A stretch of 10,350 nt of DNA from Rhodocyclaceae bacterium. GTDB taxonomy: Bacteria; Pseudomonadota; Gammaproteobacteria; Burkholderiales; Rhodocyclaceae. Shown piece after piece: positions 6,496-10,350 of the stretch. The notes beneath the pieces were generated by a model. That model did no database searches, was not told the origin of the DNA, and saw only the letters and a list, made by a program, of their open reading frames with translations. Positions within the stretch are counted from its first letter, which is position 1. Each line of letters opens with the position of its first letter. The stretch covers positions 1-10,350 of the forward strand of contig PNJM01000071.1 of assembly GCA_013821865.1 (NCBI GenBank), written 5' to 3'. Made by a program: the position numbers and the translations under genes.

Positions 6496-8466
6496 GTGGC
6501 CCTGCCCGGCGAACTCAAGCTCAAGCACCTTTTCCAGCCAGGACGGATCGGCAAGTTCAAGACCAGGAACCTGGTCAAGTACGGCGCCTGCTGCGTTTCC
6601 AACTACAACACCCGCGATGGCTACATCACGCCGCGCGAACTGGCGCGCATGCGCGTCATCGCCGCCACCGGCTGCGGCATCATCACCAACCAGGGCGCCT
6701 ATCCCGACCCGCTGGGCGAGGGCAAGTCCTACTTCCGCCAGGTGGCGATCTTCGACGACAAGTTCCTGCCCCAGTTCGAGACCATCGCCCAGTACATCCA
6801 CGACGGCGGCGCCGTGGCCATCCAGCAGATCCTGCACGCCGGCCGCTACGGCGGCATCGACCTCGGCTACTGCATCCAGCCTTCCGTCGTGCCGCAGACC
6901 CTGCCCCACTTCCGCCCGCCGCGCGAAGTCACCAGAGAGCAGATCAAGGCCATCGTCCGGCAGCATGCCGAGGCGGCGAAGCGTGCCGTCCGCGCCGGCT
7001 TCGACGGCACCGAGGTCACCAGCTTCATGGGCTACCTCCTCGCCAACTTCAACTCGCGCTTCACCAACCAGCGCACCGACGAATACGGCGGCTCGATCGA
7101 AAACCGCGGCCGCTTCATGCGCGAGCTGATCGACGGCATCAAGCAGGCCACGCCCGAGCATCCCCTGGTCATCCGCCTCAACGGCGCCGAACTGATGGAC
7201 CGCTGGGGCGGCAACAGCGAGGACGAATGCTTCGAGCTCATGCGGCAGGCCGTGGATTGCGGCGTGGACATGATCTCCGTCACCGTCGGCTGGCAGGAAG
7301 CGCCCGAATCCTCCATCGGCCGCGACGTGCCGCCCGGCCACTGGAACTATCTCTCGGCCAAAGCAAAGAAGCTGTTCCCCGACACCCTCATCACCTTCGG
7401 CAACCGCCTGCCCGACCCGGTCATGGCCGACCAGTGCATCGGGGACGGCGTGTTCGATTTCTGGGAAGTCTGCCGGCCGCTGCTGGCCGACCCGGAACTC
7501 ATTCACAAGGCCGCCGAGGACCGGCTCGACGAGGTGCGCCGCTGCATCGGTTCGCTCAACTGCCTGTCGCGGCTGTTCCGCGACCTGCCTTATACCTGCG
7601 CCATGAACCCGGCCCTCGGCCACGAAGTCGAGCCGGAGTACCACGTCACCGAGGCTGCGGTGAAAAAGAAGATCATGATCATCGGCGCCGGCCCGGCCGG
7701 CATGGAAGCCGCCATCACGGCGAAGAAGCGCGGCCACGACGTGACGGTGTTCGAGAAGGGCGACCGCATCGGCGGCAGCCTGGCCGGCTACGCCGGCAAC
7801 GACCTCGCGCGCCCCGACGACCTGCTCTCCGTCATCAGGCACTACGAAGTCATGGCGAAGAAGCTCAGCATCGGGATCAGGTTCAATACCGAGGCCAACG
7901 CCAGGTTCATGCGCAGCATCCTGCACCAGTACGACGTCTGCATCGTCGCCGCCGGATCGCGCACCGACATGGCGGCCTATCGCCACATCGAAGGGCACGA
8001 CAAGCTGGTGGATGCGCTCGATGTCGCCGGCGGCAAGGTCAAGGCGGGCCAGCGCGTCGTCATGATCGGCGGCGGCAAGATCGGCCTGACCCTGGCCGAG
8101 TCGCTCAAGAAACAGGGGCACGACGTGGTCATCGTCGAGGAGGAGAAGCGCATCGCCGGCGACGTCATGCCCTCCTTCAAGTGGCGCCACACGGCCTGGA
8201 TCGAGGAGCTGGAAATCAAGTGCCACACCTCCTCGCAGCTCGTGAAGGTGAGCGCGGAAGGCGCGACGATCAGGAGCGCCAAGGGGGAGGAAGCCTTCCT
8301 GCCGGCCGACATGGTGGTCGTCTCCGGCCCGCGCAAGCCCAATCACGATCTCTTCCACGAGTTTCAATGGATGGTCGACGAACTGCACGGGGCGGGAGAT
8401 GCGGTGATCGCGCGCGGGCTCGATGCCGCAATCCATGAAGGCTACCGCCTGGGCGTGAGAATCTGA
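6496..8466 (+). CDS. Old Yellow Enzyme / 2,4-dienoyl-CoA reductase family flavoprotein with altered active site
   Basis: This 656-residue protein has the FadH/trimethylamine dehydrogenase architecture. An FMN-binding TIM barrel (about 1-345) contains the HAGRYGG segment and the motif TNQRTDEYGGSIENR. A cluster segment (350-368) is followed by FAD- and NAD(P)H-binding Rossmann folds (GAGPAG at 397-402, GGGKIG at 525-530). Enzymes of this type reduce conjugated enoyl/dienoyl-CoAs; 2-naphthoyl-CoA reductases belong here too. Y180 (MGYLL) aligns with the active-site tyrosine of E. coli FadH. Two key differences are visible. The catalytic histidine of the GWHEA motif is a glutamine (GWQEA, Q267). 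Of the four 4Fe-4S cysteines only C350, C356 and C368 remain, with S353 in the missing position. The start is GTG, supported by AAGGAGGA six bases upstream. The substrate is unknown. A cyclic or unsaturated acyl-CoA linked to benzoyl-CoA metabolism is plausible. Confidence 0.8.
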   Translation: MALPGELKLKHLFQPGRIGKFKTRNLVKYGACCVSNYNTRDGYITPRELARMRVIAATGCGIITNQGAYPDPLGEGKSYFRQVAIFDDKFLPQFETIAQYIHDGGAVAIQQILHAGRYGGIDLGYCIQPSVVPQTLPHFRPPREVTREQIKAIVRQHAEAAKRAVRAGFDGTEVTSFMGYLLANFNSRFTNQRTDEYGGSIENRGRFMRELIDGIKQATPEHPLVIRLNGAELMDRWGGNSEDECFELMRQAVDCGVDMISVTVGWQEAPESSIGRDVPPGHWNYLSAKAKKLFPDTLITFGNRLPDPVMADQCIGDGVFDFWEVCRPLLADPELIHKAAEDRLDEVRRCIGSLNCLSRLFRDLPYTCAMNPALGHEVEPEYHVTEAAVKKKIMIIGAGPAGMEAAITAKKRGHDVTVFEKGDRIGGSLAGYAGNDLARPDDLLSVIRHYEVMAKKLSIGIRFNTEANARFMRSILHQYDVCIVAAGSRTDMAAYRHIEGHDKLVDALDVAGGKVKAGQRVVMIGGGKIGLTLAESLKKQGHDVVIVEEEKRIAGDVMPSFKWRHTAWIEELEIKCHTSSQLVKVSAEGATIRSAKGEEAFLPADMVVVSGPRKPNHDLFHEFQWMVDELHGAGDAVIARGLDAAIHEGYRLGVRI

Positions 8467-8501
8467 GCTGATTCACCGAGGACGTTGCACTATGTTGCGC
8501 C

Positions 8502-8537
8502 TTTACACCGGCAGATCGGATGTATACAGTATTCAAC
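8502..8537 (+). promoter_or_regulatory. Sigma70-type promoter of the gntR gene
   Basis: TTTACA (8502-8507), a 17-base spacer and TACAGT (8525-8530) predict a start near 8537, about 45 bases before the TTG start codon. The operator at 8520-8535 overlaps the -10 element, implying autoregulation. Because this promoter lies downstream of the ATG at 8492, that ATG cannot be the start used from this promoter. Confidence 0.5.
8520..8535. promoter_or_regulatory. Predicted GntR operator, copy 2
   Basis: This is an exact 16-base copy of the site at 6429-6444 (ATGTATACAGTATTCA), placed at the same position relative to its promoter's -10 element. It lies directly upstream of the gntR gene, the usual location for an autoregulatory site. 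Confidence 0.65.
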
Positions 8538-8581
8538 ACCCGGCCGCCGGCCCAATCGCCCTCTGCAACGGAGGTGTTTCC

Positions 8582-9262
8582 TTGGTCTCATCGCTGAAAC
8601 CCGTCGAACGTCCTCTCGCCTTGGGCGAACAGGTTTATCACACGCTGCGCTCCCATCTGCGCAAAGGCCTGATCGTGGCCGGGCAGCCGCTGCAGGAAGT
8701 GCAGCTCGCCGGGAAGCTCGGCGTTTCCCGCACCCCGGTGCGCGAAGCGCTGGCCCGCCTGGCCAGCGAGGGTCTCCTCGCCTCCGACGGGCGCAGCTTC
8801 GTCGTGCCGGCGCTGACCCTCGACGACGTGGATGACATCTACGAGGTCCGCTTCCTCATCGAGCCGGCCGCGATCCGCCGCGTCGCCGAGTTCACCACCG
8901 ATCCTGGCGTGCGCTCCCCCATCGAGGACGCCCTCGCCGCGGCTGCCGCCGCCAATAAATCTGGCGACGCCGACGCGTTCCGCGAGACCAACGTCCGCTT
9001 CCGTGCCGCCTGGCTGGCGCTGGTGCCCAATCGCCGCCTGGTCAAGGTCGTCGAGCAGTACGCCGACCACATGCAGCACATCCGCACCCTGACCCTGGGC
9101 AACGCCAAGGTCCGCGCCATCGTTCTGAAGGGACTCAAGCGCATCACCGCCGCGCTGGCGGCGGGAGACGGGGATGCGGCAGCGGCCGCCATGCACGACC
9201 ACCTGATGGAAGCCAAGCGCGCCTTCATCGCCGCGGTCGGCCTCGCCAACAACAACGATTGA
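8582..9262 (+). CDS. GntR-family regulator, FCD (FadR) subfamily
   Basis: This 226-residue DNA-binding protein has a winged helix-turn-helix at residues 15-75. The recognition region QLAGKLGVSRTPVREAL (41-57) is a near-consensus GntR helix. An all-helical FCD ligand-binding domain (about 82-218) follows. FCD regulators are usually released from DNA by acyl-CoAs or organic acids. The chosen start is TTG 8582, because GGAGG (8570-8574) lies 7 bases upstream. An in-frame ATG at 8492 would place the promoter and operator inside the coding region. The FCD metal-site pattern looks incomplete: N137-x3-R141 stands where D-x3-H is usual, and no histidine is seen in the middle helix. H205/H207 near the end are present. 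It probably represses itself and the OYE gene through the paired sites, and may also control the hydratase and thiolase genes downstream. Confidence 0.85.
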   Translation: MVSSLKPVERPLALGEQVYHTLRSHLRKGLIVAGQPLQEVQLAGKLGVSRTPVREALARLASEGLLASDGRSFVVPALTLDDVDDIYEVRFLIEPAAIRRVAEFTTDPGVRSPIEDALAAAAAANKSGDADAFRETNVRFRAAWLALVPNRRLVKVVEQYADHMQHIRTLTLGNAKVRAIVLKGLKRITAALAAGDGDAAAAAMHDHLMEAKRAFIAAVGLANNND

Positions 9263-9280
9263 CAAGGAAGCCGGAAACAC

Positions 9281-9721
9281 ATGATCGACAAAAGCATCGT
9301 CGGCAAGGAGTACCCGCCCTTCACCGTCGAGGTGGAAAAACGCTGGGTGCGCAGCTTCGCGGAGGCCCTCGGCGAGAGCAGCCCGATCTATTCGGACGAA
9401 GCGGCCGCGAAAGCCGCGGGCTATCGCTCGCTGCCGGCGCCGCCGAGCTTCCCCTTCGCCATCATCATGGAGGCCAACCAGTCCTTCATGATCCTCGACG
9501 AACTGGGCATCGACAAGCGCCGCGCCATGCATGCCGAACAGGGCTTCGCCTGGCATGCCGACCTGTGCGCCGGCGATACCGTCACGGGCCGCCAGAAGGT
9601 GATCGACGTGTACGACAAGAAGAACGGCGCGCTGGAATTCCTCGTCACCGAAATACGCCTCGACAACCAGCGCGGCGAGCACGTCTGCGACCTGCGCACC
9701 ACGGTCGTGGTGCGGAACTGA
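9281..9721 (+). CDS. MaoC-like hotdog protein, N-terminal (FAS1 dehydratase region) type: hydratase subunit A
   Basis: This 146-residue single-hotdog protein starts MIDKSIVGKEYPPF and carries the ALGESSPIYSDEAAAKAAGY segment (29-48), the hallmark of the MaoC_dehydrat_N family. The position where a catalytic D-x-N-P-x-H hydratase-2 motif would lie reads SSPIY, so this protein is probably not catalytic alone. In steroid side-chain degradation (ChsH1/ChsH2) and related pathways, such a protein pairs with a catalytic MaoC partner to make one enoyl-CoA hydratase active site. The next gene encodes exactly such a partner, 10 bases downstream. AAGGAAG lies about 10 bases before the ATG, and the gap to gntR is 18 bases, suggesting cotranscription. 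The substrate is not known. Confidence 0.8.
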   Translation: MIDKSIVGKEYPPFTVEVEKRWVRSFAEALGESSPIYSDEAAAKAAGYRSLPAPPSFPFAIIMEANQSFMILDELGIDKRRAMHAEQGFAWHADLCAGDTVTGRQKVIDVYDKKNGALEFLVTEIRLDNQRGEHVCDLRTTVVVRN

Positions 9722-9731
9722 GGAGACAGGC

Positions 9732-10145
9732 ATGGTCCGTTTCAGCGACATCAATATCGGCGACGCGATCCCCCCTCTCGTGAAACCCGCCGTCAGCCAT
9801 TTGCAGCTTGCGCTCTACGCCGGCGCCGGCGCCGACCACAACCCGATCCACGTCGACGAGGAAGCGGCGAAAGCCGGCGGCCTGCCCGGCATCATCGCCC
9901 ACGGCATGCTGGCCATGGGCTTCCTCGGCCAGCTGCTCACGCAATGGGTGCCGCAAAGGCAGATTCGCGGCTTTTCCGCGCGCTTCGTCGCCATGGGCTT
10001 CCCCGGCGACGTCATCACCTGCACGGGCAAGGTGGCCGGCAAGCGCGAGGAAGGCGGCGAGAAGCTGGTGGACCTGGAGATCGCCGCGCAGAACCAGAAG
10101 GGCGAGAACATTCAACTCGGCAAGGCCACCGTCGCCCTGCCCTAG
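9732..10145 (+). CDS. MaoC-domain enoyl-CoA hydratase: catalytic subunit B
   Basis: This 137-residue single-hotdog protein carries the complete hydratase-2 motif Y-A-G-A-G-A-D-H-N-P-I-H (29-40), with the catalytic pair D35 and H40. The conserved IIAHGMLAMG loop follows at 55-64. Proteins of this kind add water to trans-2-enoyl-CoAs with R stereochemistry. It most likely works as a heteromer with the product of the gene just upstream, whose matching motif is degenerate. AGGAGA sits 5 bases before the ATG and overlaps the upstream stop codon (TGA at 9719-9721), which favours coupled translation of the two subunits. The acyl-CoA substrate cannot be read from the sequence; bulky or cyclic acyl-CoAs are typical of such split hydratases. 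Confidence 0.85.
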   Translation: MVRFSDINIGDAIPPLVKPAVSHLQLALYAGAGADHNPIHVDEEAAKAGGLPGIIAHGMLAMGFLGQLLTQWVPQRQIRGFSARFVAMGFPGDVITCTGKVAGKREEGGEKLVDLEIAAQNQKGENIQLGKATVALP

Positions 10146-10153
10146 GAACGGAC

Positions 10154-10350
10154 ATGACCTACAAGGCTGAAATCCCCTACGGCGCCTACTGGAGCACGCC
10201 CTTTGCGCGCTGGCAGGGCAGCTTCGCCAACCTGCACAGCATCGAATTCGCCGCGCATGTCGCACGCAACGAACTCGCCAAACGCAACATCGATCCGAAG
10301 TCCTTCGACTACGGCGTGCTCGGCTTTTCCGTGCCGCAGAAGCATTCCTT
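10154..10350 (+). CDS. Thiolase-superfamily protein (acetyl-CoA acetyltransferase-like), 5' part only
   Basis: The reading frame opens at ATG 10154, with AGGAA 5 bases upstream, and runs off the right edge after 65 codons. The segment SFANLHSIEFAAHVARNELA (23-42), then RNIDPKSFDYGVLGFSVPQ, matches the thiolase N-terminus: a helix rich in A/A-x-x-A, then R-G/N-I-D-P, then the strand leading to V-L-G. It starts 8 bases after the hydratase stop codon, so it belongs to the same transcript. A thiolase next to a hydratase pair and an enoyl reductase suggests a beta-oxidation-like pathway. The catalytic cysteine and histidine regions lie outside the window, so a non-cleaving thiolase-like protein (lipid-transfer type) cannot be excluded. 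Confidence 0.75.
   Translation, partial: MTYKAEIPYGAYWSTPFARWQGSFANLHSIEFAAHVARNELAKRNIDPKSFDYGVLGFSVPQKHS

Noticed and set aside
6442..8436. Long minus-strand open frame over the OYE gene, and similar ones at 4065-5144, 5199-6602 and 8588-9754
   Set aside because: These are the same antisense artefact: no recognisable family, no credible ribosome binding site, and complete overlap with real genes.
8492..8581. ATG at 8492 as the start of the GntR protein (30 extra residues)
   Set aside because: The extra stretch covers the -35/-10 elements and the operator, has no homology to GntR N-termini, and a good GGAGG sits before the TTG at 8582.

Overview
The window is GC-rich DNA of the kind found in denitrifying or otherwise facultatively anaerobic Betaproteobacteria (Rhodocyclales such as Azoarcus, Aromatoleum, Thauera and relatives). 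It carries part of the central anaerobic benzoyl-CoA degradation pathway. The taxonomic guess rests on gene content, gene order and codon style, not on a marker gene. No RNA gene, CRISPR array, insertion sequence or prophage is visible.

Layout. (1) Positions 1-204, minus strand: the first 68 codons of a 2-hydroxyglutaryl-CoA dehydratase D-component family protein, most likely a benzoyl-CoA reductase subunit (BzdN/BcrC-like), running off the left edge. (2) Positions 205-757: a 553-base AT-richer divergent regulatory region. It has two FNR-type boxes, each about 30 bases upstream of an identical TAGAAT -10 element in mirror-image orientation, plus several TGCA-containing inverted repeats that resemble BzdR/BoxR-type operators. 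(3) Positions 758-6347, plus strand: a tight four-gene operon. It encodes an 847-residue multi-iron-sulfur NAD(P)H oxidoreductase (BzdV-like), dienoyl-CoA hydratase (dch), 6-hydroxycyclohexene-carbonyl-CoA dehydrogenase (had) and 6-oxocyclohexene-carbonyl-CoA hydrolase (oah). The order matches bzdV-W-X-Y of Azoarcus. (4) Positions 6358-8466: a dispersed-type hairpin, then a second promoter and a 656-residue Old Yellow Enzyme/2,4-dienoyl-CoA reductase family flavoprotein. (5) Positions 8482-10350: a GntR/FCD regulator, two small MaoC-type hotdog proteins that look like the halves of one heteromeric enoyl-CoA hydratase, and the start of a thiolase-superfamily gene.

How the parts fit. The left operon would supply the ATP-dependent ring reductase. 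The oxidoreductase could supply it with low-potential electrons from NAD(P)H via ferredoxin. Dch, Had and Oah then turn the cyclic dienoyl-CoA into an open-chain C7 dicarboxyl-CoA. The second module (OYE reductase, hydratase pair, thiolase) has the parts of a beta-oxidation-like route for an unsaturated or cyclic acyl-CoA. It is probably under the GntR protein, because a perfectly conserved 16-base site overlaps the -10 element of both the OYE gene and the GntR gene.

Most unusual points: the twin GntR operators; the OYE protein lacking one of four expected cluster cysteines and the catalytic histidine; a C-terminal tail on the oxidoreductase that resembles a degenerate GIY-YIG fold; and the symmetric anaerobic promoter pair. 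The minus-strand gene at the left edge and the thiolase at the right edge are incomplete.
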